A stretch of DNA of 64,000 nucleotides, taken from NCBI RefSeq assembly GCF_002245695.1, contig NZ_NOII01000003.1:496001-560000 (forward strand), in the 5' to 3' direction. The notes beneath the pieces were generated by a model. That model did not search any database and had not been told where the DNA came from. It saw nothing but the letters and a program-made list of their open reading frames with translations. This stretch comes from Fictibacillus aquaticus. Its GTDB lineage: Bacteria; Bacillota; Bacilli; Bacillales; Fictibacillaceae. Shown here piece by piece: positions 55,972 through 64,000 of the stretch; the stretch's first letter is position 1; each line of letters starts with the position of its first letter. The position numbers and the translations under genes were made by a program.

Positions 55972-57077
55972 AACTAATAATTACTGGCGCAAATGGTTTT
56001 ATTGCTAAGAATCTTATTACTGAATTAAGAAATCGCGGTTATAACGATTTGTTCGAATATACCAGAAAAACTAGCTTAGCAGACCTTGATGAGTATTGCA
56101 AAAAAGCTGATTTTGTATTCCATCTGGCTGCAGTAAACCGTCCTAAAGATCAATCAGAATTTATGGATGGTAATTACGGTTTTACTTCTCAATTGATAGA
56201 ACTGTTAAAAAAACATAACAACAATTGTCCTATCTTAGTATCTTCTTCTACACAAGCCGCATTGGACAACCCTTATGGGATAAGCAAAAAAGCAGGCGAA
56301 GATATTATTTTTAAATATGGCAAGGAAACGGGAGCTAAGGTTTTAGTTTACCGTTTCCCAAATGTGTTTGGCAAATGGTGCAGACCAAATTATAATAGCG
56401 CAATAGCGACATTCTGCCATAACATCTCTCGTGACTTGCCTATTAAAGTTAACGCTTCAAGTGTAGTGATGAACTTAGTTTATATTGATGATGTAGTAGA
56501 AGAGCTAATTAACGCTCTCAATGGAAATGAAAATAATAAAGGGCATTTATGTGAGGTACCAGTGGTTCACACGGCAACTTTAGGCGAGATTGTTGAAAAA
56601 ATAAAGTCGTTTAAAATAAGTCGTGAGGAACGAACGATTCCAAACATGTCTGATCAATTGACTAAAAAGCTGTACAGTACGTACCTCAGTTACTTGCCTG
56701 AAAAACAATTTAGTTATGATTTGAAAATGAATGAAGACCATAGAGGTTCATTTACGGAATTTATAAAAACGCCAGACCGCGGACAGGTTTCCATTAACAT
56801 TTCTAAGCCAGGAATAACAAAAGGGAACCACTGGCATCACACTAAGAATGAAAAGTTTTTAGTGGTAAGTGGTGAGGGAGTTATCCGTTTTAGAAGGATA
56901 GATTCGGAAGATGTGATTGAATACTATGTAAGTGGTCAACAGCTGCAAGTATTAGATATACCGACAGGCTTTACACATAATATAGAAAATATTGGCAACA
57001 CCGATATGGTAACGGTCATGTGGGCAAATGAACATTTTGATCCTAATAGACCAGACACCTATTTCCTGGAGGTTTAA
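55968..57077 (+). CDS. capF: UDP-2-acetamido-2,6-dideoxy-hexose reductase/epimerase (CapF/FnlB)
   Basis: A 369-residue bifunctional protein. The N-terminal SDR domain (ITGANGFIAKNLITELRNRG, LDNPYGISKKAGED) is a reductase. The C-terminal cupin (about 245-369; KGNHWHHTKNEKFLVVSGEG) carries the zinc-binding histidines of the epimerase. This architecture is specific to CapF. It is the second step to UDP-L-FucNAc. The start is GTG, overlapping the capE stop. Confidence 0.95.
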   Translation: MKLIITGANGFIAKNLITELRNRGYNDLFEYTRKTSLADLDEYCKKADFVFHLAAVNRPKDQSEFMDGNYGFTSQLIELLKKHNNNCPILVSSSTQAALDNPYGISKKAGEDIIFKYGKETGAKVLVYRFPNVFGKWCRPNYNSAIATFCHNISRDLPIKVNASSVVMNLVYIDDVVEELINALNGNENNKGHLCEVPVVHTATLGEIVEKIKSFKISREERTIPNMSDQLTKKLYSTYLSYLPEKQFSYDLKMNEDHRGSFTEFIKTPDRGQVSINISKPGITKGNHWHHTKNEKFLVVSGEGVIRFRRIDSEDVIEYYVSGQQLQVLDIPTGFTHNIENIGNTDMVTVMWANEHFDPNRPDTYFLEV

Positions 57078-58205
57078 ATGAAAAAGTTAAAAGTTATGAC
57101 AGTTGTTGGTACGCGTCCAGAAATTATTCGACTGTCAGCTGTTATTAATAAGTTTGAAGAGTCAGATGCTATTGATCACGTTCTCGTACATACAGGACAA
57201 AACTATGATTATGAATTAAACGAAGTGTTTTTTGAAGATTTCAACTTAAAAAAACCTGATTACTTTTTGAATGCAGCCACCGGCACTGCTATTGAAACAG
57301 TTGGAAATATACTAATCAAAATTGATCCAATACTAGAAGAAGTAAAACCTGATGCGTTCTTAGTCCTTGGAGATACAAACAGTTGCCTGTGTGCCATTGC
57401 AGCAAAGAGAAGGCAGATTCCAATTTTTCATATGGAAGCGGGTAATCGTTGTTTTGATCAAAGGGTACCTGAAGAAACAAACCGTAAGATTGTAGATCAC
57501 ATTGCGGATATCAATTTGACATACAGTGATATTGCAAGAGAATACTTATTAAGAGAAGGCCTTCCAGCGGATCGGATTATTAAGACCGGAAGCCCTATGT
57601 ATGAAGTTCTTAATTCAAGAAAAGAAGACATTGAAAATTCTGAAATTCTTGAAAGGTTAGAACTTGAAAAAGGAAAATATTTTGTAGTATCTGCCCATCG
57701 AGATGAAAATATTAGTTCAGAAACTAACTTTTTGGATTTAGTGGACAGCTTAAATGCAATAGCTGAAAAGTATCAACTGCCGGTCATTGTAAGTACCCAT
57801 CCAAGAACTCAAAAAATGATTGAAGCGAAAGGAGTTAGTTTCAATTATTTAGTAAGAACTTTAAAGCCTTTAGGTTTTAATGATTATGTGAAGTTGCAGA
57901 CTAAAGCTAAAGCAGTTCTTAGTGACAGTGGGACTATTAGTGAAGAATCTTCAATCCTTGGTTTAAAAGGATTAAATATACGACAAGCACATGAAAGACC
58001 AGAAGCAATGGAAGAAACTGCAGTAATGATGGTCGGGTTAAAAAAAGATCGAATTATACAAGGTTTATCAATTTTAGATATGCAAGAATCAACAACCTTA
58101 CAAAAAGTTAGTGATTACCACAAACCAAATGTATCAGAAAAAGTATTGAGAATCCTATTATCTTATACTGATTATACAAAAAGGATTGTATGGGGAGAAA
58201 AGTAA
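57078..58205 (+). CDS. capG: UDP-sugar C2-epimerase (CapG/FnlC)
   Basis: A 375-residue member of the UDP-GlcNAc 2-epimerase family: VVGTRPEIIRLSAVINKFEE, HTGQNYDYELNEVFFEDF, LVLGDTNSCLCAIAAKRRQI, HMEAGNRCFDQRVPEETNRK and SDSGTISEESSILGL. Its position after capF makes it CapG, the last enzyme to UDP-L-FucNAc, rather than MnaA. GGAGG precedes the ATG, with no gap from capF. Confidence 0.93.
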   Translation: MKKLKVMTVVGTRPEIIRLSAVINKFEESDAIDHVLVHTGQNYDYELNEVFFEDFNLKKPDYFLNAATGTAIETVGNILIKIDPILEEVKPDAFLVLGDTNSCLCAIAAKRRQIPIFHMEAGNRCFDQRVPEETNRKIVDHIADINLTYSDIAREYLLREGLPADRIIKTGSPMYEVLNSRKEDIENSEILERLELEKGKYFVVSAHRDENISSETNFLDLVDSLNAIAEKYQLPVIVSTHPRTQKMIEAKGVSFNYLVRTLKPLGFNDYVKLQTKAKAVLSDSGTISEESSILGLKGLNIRQAHERPEAMEETAVMMVGLKKDRIIQGLSILDMQESTTLQKVSDYHKPNVSEKVLRILLSYTDYTKRIVWGEK

Positions 58206-59285
58206 GTGAAAAAAATAGCAATCTTAAGTGCTGTAAATATTAAACACATGTCTTTAATATCTTTATACACTGAAAAGTTAATTAAGGATAAAATCACTTT
58301 TGATATTATCTATATGGATAAATACGGTGAGGAAGAAGAGTTTTCTGGAAATGAAAAATATGTTTTTAAAAATATTATAAATTCCAAAGATACTAAATTA
58401 AAAAAGATTATAAAGTATTTTCGTTTTAAAAAGTTTGCAATTAATATTATAGAGAAAAACAATTATGACTTTATAATAGTATGGAATGATATTGCTATTT
58501 TTATGTTTGCGACCTACTTAGCTAAGTATTGGAAGGGTAAGTATTGTTTAAATGTACGTGATTATTGCGGACAAAAAAACCCATTTATATTTAAAAGGTT
58601 TAAACATGTAATTAGTAATTCTGCTTTTACTACAATTTCTTCAGATGGCTATAGATCCTTTCTGCCGAGTTATAATTATTTGCAGGTTCATAGTTTAAAC
58701 AAGGAAATTTTATCGAAAATAAAACCTAGGGAATTATTTCAAAAAGATATACCTATTAGAATAAGTTTTGTAGGAAACATTAGATTTATGGACATAAATA
58801 AAAAGATATTAGATGTATTTAAGAATGATAAAAGATTTAAAGTTCAGTTCTATGGAACTAATGCAAATATATTAAAAAAATATGCACAAGAAAATGATAT
58901 AAAAAACACTGATTTTCATGATTCTTTTCAAATTGCTCAAACATCTCAATTTATTCAGAATACCGACTTGGTAAATAATCTTTATGGCAATGAAAATGTA
59001 GGTTTAGACTATGCATTATCAATAAAATTATATCATGGAATATATTACAGAACTCCAATTTTAGTATTTGCTAAAACACATATGGAAAAAATCATTTCAA
59101 AATATAATATTGGCTACGTAGTTAGTGATATTGATATTGATTTACCAAATCGAATTTATAATTGGTATCAATCCTTAGACTTTATTAAATTTAATGAAAG
59201 CTGTGAAAAGCTTTTAAATGAAATTGAGGAAAATAATTTAGAATTTGAAAATTATTATAGGCGATATATCGCACCTGAGTTTTAA
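58206..59285 (+). CDS. Glycosyltransferase, capsule type
   Basis: A 359-residue, very AT-rich, Lys/Ile/Asn-rich protein with GT-B features: KIAILSAVNIKHMSLISLYT at the start, ISFVGNIRFMDINKKILDVF opening the second half, and LYGNENVGLDYALSIKLYHG, a region like the donor site of capsule glycosyltransferases. The substrate is unknown. The start is GTG directly after the capG stop. Confidence 0.8.
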   Translation: MKKIAILSAVNIKHMSLISLYTEKLIKDKITFDIIYMDKYGEEEEFSGNEKYVFKNIINSKDTKLKKIIKYFRFKKFAINIIEKNNYDFIIVWNDIAIFMFATYLAKYWKGKYCLNVRDYCGQKNPFIFKRFKHVISNSAFTTISSDGYRSFLPSYNYLQVHSLNKEILSKIKPRELFQKDIPIRISFVGNIRFMDINKKILDVFKNDKRFKVQFYGTNANILKKYAQENDIKNTDFHDSFQIAQTSQFIQNTDLVNNLYGNENVGLDYALSIKLYHGIYYRTPILVFAKTHMEKIISKYNIGYVVSDIDIDLPNRIYNWYQSLDFIKFNESCEKLLNEIEENNLEFENYYRRYIAPEF

Positions 59286-59399
59286 AAAGGATGTATAACT
59301 TGTGTAGTTTTTTAGTGTTAAATTCCATTATATATTTAATGGTTTTGCTTAACCTGGATATAAGAATTCACTCAAAATATAAAGGTATAGAGGCTATGC

Positions 59400-60836
59400 A
59401 TGATTAAAATATTGCTTAATTTAACTATTTTCATTTCTACGATAAGTAGCATAATAATAAATTTGTCTTCTGTTACACAAATAGATTCAGGTTACAATTA
59501 TTTATGGGTTCAACCCCTATTTTTCATTTTAATTTATTCTTTTATTTTATATCCTATATCAAGACGTAATTATTACAAAATAACGGTTTATTCTTTTATC
59601 CTATTGGCGTGGATTAGATTTGTATTAGTACCCTTAGGATCTGGGTTAACAGGTGTATATAATGGAGTTCCATATATATTTGTAGGATCAAGTTCTATTC
59701 AGAAATCAATATTTTTAATGGTATATGAATTAGTTATAGCAAGTTTGTTTCTTTACATTCTAGTACGAAATAAACGAGGTAGTATAACTGAGTTGAAAAA
59801 ACTAACCCTTAAAGGGAATAAATATGTTTATGCGTTATTAATATTAATTTCTATATCTTTATACGTGATATACGGAAGGAACTCAAATGTAATTCAATTC
59901 TTCGTTTTATCAGCAAATATGGGCGATAGACATGGGGATATAGATTCTACCTTTCTTATACTGATTAGACAAATAATAATTACCGGAATTATTTACATTT
60001 TTGTTTGGTTCGTTATGAAATGTAAAGAAAAGAATGAAATAACCGGAAAAAGTATTTATGTAAACTATGCAATTTTAGCTGCGATTTTAAACGTTGGTGT
60101 TATAGTTGGGGAAAGAAGAACTGTTCAACTCTATACTGCTCTTATCACTACGTTTATTCTTGTGTATGTCTTTAATAATTATAAAAAAAGGATAATCAGT
60201 ACTATTGCTATTTCGGCAATGACTATACTCTTTTTTATGAGTGTATATAAACACTTTTCTGCTTATGCATACGACTCATATATAACGGCTATTGAAGGCA
60301 ACGAAATGGATTTGGAATTTTTAACGATAACATTCCAGTCTTATTTTTTTAGTATTCAGAATGTGGCTGTAGCTATAGAAATGAAAAATCATTTAGATAT
60401 AAATATAACTAATATGATATATGATTTTGCGCGCTCAATTTTCGGACTCAATGTACTTCTGAAAGATAAAATGGTTATTACATCTCAATTGTTTAATAGT
60501 TATATATATGGTCAAACCGTAAGCACAGGACATATTATTTCTGGAATCGGTTATGGATATATATATTTAGGAAGTTTATTAGCACCTTTCATTGTTTGTA
60601 TTAATATATTATGTTCTATTAAATTAGAGCATTGGTTTAATAATACAGATTCGATTGAATTAAAATATATTGTTGGGTACATTTTAGTCAGATTTACTAC
60701 AAATTTATTTGCTACTACCCCATCCTTAGTTAGTTTAGCCACAATAATGTTTTTTACTACAGGATTGGTTTATTATTTTGCATTGACTTTAAAAAAACCA
60801 ACATATAATTTTAAGAAAGAAATCTTACTAAAATAA
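59400..60836 (+). CDS. wzy: Wzy-type polysaccharide polymerase
   Basis: A 478-residue integral membrane protein with 10-12 hydrophobic segments and a large loop around residues 300-350 (EMDLEFLTITFQSYFFSIQN). Topology, length and place in the cluster fit an O-antigen/capsule repeat-unit polymerase; sequence in this family is always poorly conserved. A 114-bp gap upstream with no other gene is unusual in this compact operon. AGAGG precedes the ATG. Confidence 0.8.
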   Translation: MIKILLNLTIFISTISSIIINLSSVTQIDSGYNYLWVQPLFFILIYSFILYPISRRNYYKITVYSFILLAWIRFVLVPLGSGLTGVYNGVPYIFVGSSSIQKSIFLMVYELVIASLFLYILVRNKRGSITELKKLTLKGNKYVYALLILISISLYVIYGRNSNVIQFFVLSANMGDRHGDIDSTFLILIRQIIITGIIYIFVWFVMKCKEKNEITGKSIYVNYAILAAILNVGVIVGERRTVQLYTALITTFILVYVFNNYKKRIISTIAISAMTILFFMSVYKHFSAYAYDSYITAIEGNEMDLEFLTITFQSYFFSIQNVAVAIEMKNHLDINITNMIYDFARSIFGLNVLLKDKMVITSQLFNSYIYGQTVSTGHIISGIGYGYIYLGSLLAPFIVCINILCSIKLEHWFNNTDSIELKYIVGYILVRFTTNLFATTPSLVSLATIMFFTTGLVYYFALTLKKPTYNFKKEILLK

Positions 60837-60846
60837 AGGAGTATTT

Positions 60847-61416
60847 ATGCTAAAACGCATGGTCTATTCTAAAATCATTCTTTTTTTGTGTAAACTTTTC
60901 TTTGGATTAATATATGAAAAAAAACACATGAAAGGAAAGTACTTTGAAGAAAAGAGAATGGGTTGGTATTGGGCTTTAGTGGGGCTCCCAAGAAAGGTAA
61001 TTGGAACTCACAGAAAAATACCTTGGCCTGTAGGGAAAAATACAATAATATCAAGAGCCGAAAATATAGATTTTGATCCTGACAGTATAAATGTTTTCCA
61101 ATCACCAGGTAGTTACTTCCAATGCCATGATGGCAAAATATTTATAGGTAAGAATGTTCATATAGCACCAAACTGTGGGATTATCACTACTAATCATAAA
61201 AATGATAATCCTGACCTCCATGAACCAGGAAAAGATATCATTATTGGGGATAATTGTTGGATCGGTATGAATTCAGTAATATTACCTGGTGTTAAACTAG
61301 GTAATAACACAATTGTTGGAGCAGGATCAGTAGTAACAAAAAGTTTTCCTGACGGTTATGTAGTTATTGGAGGAACACCAGCAAAAAAAATAAAATTAAT
61401 AGAAGCTAGAGCCTAA
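60847..61416 (+). CDS. Hexapeptide-repeat acyltransferase
   Basis: A 189-residue left-handed beta-helix acyltransferase: GKNVHIAPNCGIITTNHKND, IIIGDNCWIGMNSVILPGVK, LGNNTIVGAGSVVTKSF and VIGGTPAKKI show the hexapeptide turns. The His in TTNHKN is in the position of the catalytic histidine. It probably O-acetylates the polysaccharide. AAAGGAG precedes the ATG, 10 bp after wzy. Confidence 0.9.
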   Translation: MLKRMVYSKIILFLCKLFFGLIYEKKHMKGKYFEEKRMGWYWALVGLPRKVIGTHRKIPWPVGKNTIISRAENIDFDPDSINVFQSPGSYFQCHDGKIFIGKNVHIAPNCGIITTNHKNDNPDLHEPGKDIIIGDNCWIGMNSVILPGVKLGNNTIVGAGSVVTKSFPDGYVVIGGTPAKKIKLIEARA

Positions 61417-61435
61417 GAAAGTTGAATGTTTAATT

Positions 61436-62695
61436 ATGGACAAAAAAAAAACTAACACTTTTACAAGGTCAATATTGATCCTTTTTTCAGGATCAATTTT
61501 GGCTCAAATAATAGTCCTAGCTACTTCCCCTATTTTAACAAGGTTATTTACAGTTGAGGAAATAGGAATATACACATTCGTATTATCTTTTTGTTCTATT
61601 TTCATGGCTGTAATAAATGGAAGGTACGACGTTCCTATTGTAACTGAAGAAAGGGAAGAATATGTCTTTCCTCTAATAAAACTAGCTTTAATAATTGCGT
61701 TGTTTTTAAGTATAGTTGTTACTTTAATTTATGCAATTTACATTACATGGATTTCACCAATGTATAAAGAATATATTTACACTATTGTTATTGTTTATCT
61801 ATTGCTAGTTTCTTATGGGGTATTAAATATATTAACAGCATATAATAACAGAAAAAAAGATTACAAAATTATAACAGCAGTCTATGTTGTAAGAACTTTT
61901 TTTCAGAATTTTGGAGCTGTAGGATTAGGTTTTTTCAAGCTAGGAGTAGTAGGTTTATTGCTGCCTTATACAGTAGGACAATTAATGGGAATAAGGAGGC
62001 AAGGGAAGCCTTTATTTGCACATTACAAAAGCATCTTAGGTTCATCGAAAAAGAATATTATGTATGTTTTGAAAAAACATTCCAAACAACCTTTATATTC
62101 TGCTCCAGCCATTTTGGCTAATAGTTTATCATATTCTTCAATTGTTATATTTATTGATATTTTATACAACATGTCCACTGTCGGTTATTATTCAATTTCA
62201 GTAAGAATACTGGGATTGCCATTAGCTTTAATAAGTGGGAATGTTGCAAAAGTTTTTTTGGAAGAAGCCTCAAGAGAATTTAACGCTACTAACCAATTTT
62301 ATAAGTCCTTAAAAAAAACAGTTGTTTTTCAATTTTCCTTAGCAATTCCAATGGTAGCTTTTATGATGCTTTTTTCCCCGTGGCTTTTCGGTCTTTTTTT
62401 TGGCGAGCAATGGAAAGTAGCAGGTGAGTATGTAGTTTATCTAGCTCCAATGTTTGGAATAAGATTTATAGTATCTGCAATTTCTCCAGGACTAGTAATT
62501 GCAAATAAGCAACAATTAGAATTACTTATGCAATTTATTTTTATAGTCGCTTCAACTATATCTTTCCTCCTTGCACATACTCTTCATTTTTCAATAGAGG
62601 AATTTTTAATCAGTATTTCAATTGCTTTTTCAATAGCTTATTTATTGTTTTTTATTGCAGTATTTAGATACTCAAAAACAAATATGAAAATATAA
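61436..62695 (+). CDS. wzx: Wzx-type polysaccharide flippase
   Basis: A 419-residue protein with 12 or more hydrophobic segments and the family start ILILFSGSILAQIIVLATSP then ILTRLFTVEEIGIYTFVLSF. It moves undecaprenyl-linked repeat units across the membrane for polymerisation by Wzy. The ribosome site (AAGAAAG) is weak. Confidence 0.92.
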   Translation: MDKKKTNTFTRSILILFSGSILAQIIVLATSPILTRLFTVEEIGIYTFVLSFCSIFMAVINGRYDVPIVTEEREEYVFPLIKLALIIALFLSIVVTLIYAIYITWISPMYKEYIYTIVIVYLLLVSYGVLNILTAYNNRKKDYKIITAVYVVRTFFQNFGAVGLGFFKLGVVGLLLPYTVGQLMGIRRQGKPLFAHYKSILGSSKKNIMYVLKKHSKQPLYSAPAILANSLSYSSIVIFIDILYNMSTVGYYSISVRILGLPLALISGNVAKVFLEEASREFNATNQFYKSLKKTVVFQFSLAIPMVAFMMLFSPWLFGLFFGEQWKVAGEYVVYLAPMFGIRFIVSAISPGLVIANKQQLELLMQFIFIVASTISFLLAHTLHFSIEEFLISISIAFSIAYLLFFIAVFRYSKTNMKI

Positions 62696-62713
62696 ATTGT
62701 GAGGAATCTTTAA

Positions 62714-63940
62714 ATGACTACTATTAATGTTATTGGATTAGGGTATATTGGCTTGCCGACTTCACTGATTTTAGCGAAAGCTGGATTAAAGGTAGTAGGC
62801 ACAGACTACAATAAGGAATTAGTTAATATATTAAAAAAAGGAGAAATTCCTTTTGAAGAAAAAGGAATAGAAAACTTATTTAATGATGCTATTAAAAATA
62901 AAATAGAGTTTTCTACTAACTATTACAAAACAAACATGTACATTTTAGCTGTTCCTACGCCTTATTTAAGTGAAAACAAAAAACTGGATCCCACTTACGT
63001 GATTACTGCAGTTAATAATGTGTTAGATGTTTGTGAAAAAGACTCTATAATTATAATTGAATCAACTATCTCTCCTGGGACAATAGATAAATATATCCGA
63101 CCGGTAATTGAGGATAGAGGATTACAACTAGGCGTTAATATCCACTTAGTTCATGCTCCAGAGAGAATTATTCCAGGAAATATGATTTTTGAGCTAGAAC
63201 ATAATTCTAGAACAATAGGTGTAGATAATCAAAATATAGGCGAAAAAGTTAAATCAATTTATTCTACCTTCTGTAAAGGCGAAATAGTTATTACAGATAT
63301 ACGCTCGGCTGAAATGTCTAAAGTTATTGAAAATACATACAGAGACATAAATATAGCATTTGCCAATGAACTTGCAAAAATTTGTCGACACGATAATATG
63401 GATGTTTATGAGATTATTAATATAGCCAATAAACATCCACGAGTAAATATATTACAACCAGGTCCCGGAGTGGGGGGGCACTGTATTTCTGTAGATCCTT
63501 GGTTTTTGGTTGGAGATTATCCAGATTTAACGAACCTTATTCTTACAGCACGTAAAATAAACGATTCTATGCCAAGACATGTTCTAAGACGAATTAGAGA
63601 TATAATGAGAGAACATAATATCGGAGATATTTCAAAAGTTGGGCTTTACGGTTTAGCATATAAAGAAAATGTAGACGATACACGTGAAAGTCCTACCCTG
63701 CAATTATTGGAGCGTATGGATGAGCATCTTGCTTCCGGAGTTAAAGTTTTCGATCCTTTCGTGAAAGAACGAATTGTTGACCATCAATTTATGAACTTTG
63801 ATGATTTTCTAAATGAAATTGAGATTTTAGTCATAATGGTTGGCCATGATCACATTAAACAATCTTTTAAGAAAATAAATAAAAAACTGGTGTTGGATAC
63901 AAAAAACATTTGTGACTTTGAGGAAGCCTATAAATTATAA
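62714..63940 (+). CDS. wecC: UDP-N-acetyl-D-mannosamine dehydrogenase (WecC type)
   Basis: A 408-residue nucleotide-sugar dehydrogenase: INVIGLGYIGLPTSLILAKA (NAD site), AVPTPYLSENKKLDPTYV, STISPGTIDKY, HAPERIIPGNMIFELEHNSR and GPGVGGHCISVDPWFLV with the catalytic cysteine. The GGHCISVDPWF form is typical of WecC. It would make UDP-ManNAcA, which needs a UDP-GlcNAc 2-epimerase; none besides capG is in the window, so it may lie to the right. The last 60 bp of the window show no further gene. Confidence 0.92.
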   Translation: MTTINVIGLGYIGLPTSLILAKAGLKVVGTDYNKELVNILKKGEIPFEEKGIENLFNDAIKNKIEFSTNYYKTNMYILAVPTPYLSENKKLDPTYVITAVNNVLDVCEKDSIIIIESTISPGTIDKYIRPVIEDRGLQLGVNIHLVHAPERIIPGNMIFELEHNSRTIGVDNQNIGEKVKSIYSTFCKGEIVITDIRSAEMSKVIENTYRDINIAFANELAKICRHDNMDVYEIINIANKHPRVNILQPGPGVGGHCISVDPWFLVGDYPDLTNLILTARKINDSMPRHVLRRIRDIMREHNIGDISKVGLYGLAYKENVDDTRESPTLQLLERMDEHLASGVKVFDPFVKERIVDHQFMNFDDFLNEIEILVIMVGHDHIKQSFKKINKKLVLDTKNICDFEEAYKL

Positions 63941-64000
63941 TTTTGAGTTGTGGATTAAGGTATGTGTTCTGGGATGGTTAAATGGTTCCGTGACGATTGG

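Noticed and set aside
57078-58205. capG as the UDP-GlcNAc 2-epimerase feeding the WecC-type dehydrogenase
   Set aside because: Its placement directly after capE and capF fits the UDP-L-FucNAc pathway; a separate epimerase may lie beyond the right edge.

Overview
The window reads as chromosomal DNA of a low-to-mid GC, Gram-positive, endospore-forming member of the Bacillales (Bacillaceae-like). Supporting signs are GGAGG-type ribosome binding sites, several TTG/GTG starts, a Spo0E-family phosphatase, a SinR-type regulator, a GerN-type antiporter, a YunG-like protein, LytR-CpsA-Psr and sortase fragments, and a Gram-positive tyrosine-kinase capsule operon. I cannot fix the genus from sequence alone. 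No tRNA, rRNA, CRISPR array, transposase or phage module was seen.

Layout. 1-3.5 kb: the tail of a sortase, a SinR/SlrR-like regulator, a zinc-ribbon membrane protein, a DUF1659/DUF2922 pair, a decayed 21-bp periodic array and a NERD-domain protein. 3.6-7.3 kb (minus strand): a tight five-gene operon encoding a Ycf35-like DUF1257 protein, DUF2997, a membrane/helix-hairpin-helix protein, a radical-SAM activase-like protein and a Ycf46-like AAA ATPase. Its function is unknown and it is my best candidate for an undescribed system. 7.5-17.7 kb: secreted and membrane proteins (YHYH protein, 5'-nucleotidase, SH3-C39 peptidase), an ECF sigma/anti-sigma pair, glycerate kinase and a WGR-like protein. 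17.8-25.7 kb: an excalibur protein, a 1713-residue LRR/Ig-repeat secreted protein, a Spo0E-like ORF, a cation/proton antiporter behind a terminator-like leader hairpin, and a YdeI-like protein. 25.8-34.9 kb: small proteins, an old-yellow enzyme divergent from an Lrp regulator, AHSA1, YunG and two GNAT proteins, a five-gene overlapping cluster ending in VanZ, and an AlaX-type editing protein. 34.9-43.5 kb: three tandem PPC/Ig paralogues, a beta-propeller/Ig protein, an LRR protein and a stomatin-like protein behind a structured leader. 43.6-64 kb: an LCP protein and then a co-directional exopolysaccharide/capsule operon that runs off the right edge.

The polysaccharide operon starts with the Wzz-like/BY-kinase/PHP-phosphatase control triad and a GalU-like protein that lacks the catalytic loop. 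It continues with an EpsC-type dehydratase, a DegT aminotransferase, a PglC-size phosphoglycosyl transferase, a GNAT and an ATP-grasp ligase, which suggests an N-acylated 4-amino-4,6-dideoxy sugar as first residue. CapE/CapF/CapG then supply UDP-L-FucNAc. Two glycosyltransferases, Wzy, an acyltransferase, Wzx and a WecC-type dehydrogenase (UDP-ManNAcA) complete a Wzx/Wzy pathway. From about 50 kb the genes look markedly more AT-rich than the rest, as expected for an exchangeable capsule locus.

The other window-wide signal is a dispersed family of about 67-70 bp intergenic palindromes built on GGGGTACGGTACC / GGTACCGTACCCC arms, with shorter hairpin derivatives. At least ten full copies lie between 3.5 and 35 kb and none in the capsule operon. 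Their arms show compensatory changes and they lack T-tracts, so they look like REP/MITE-type elements rather than ordinary terminators.
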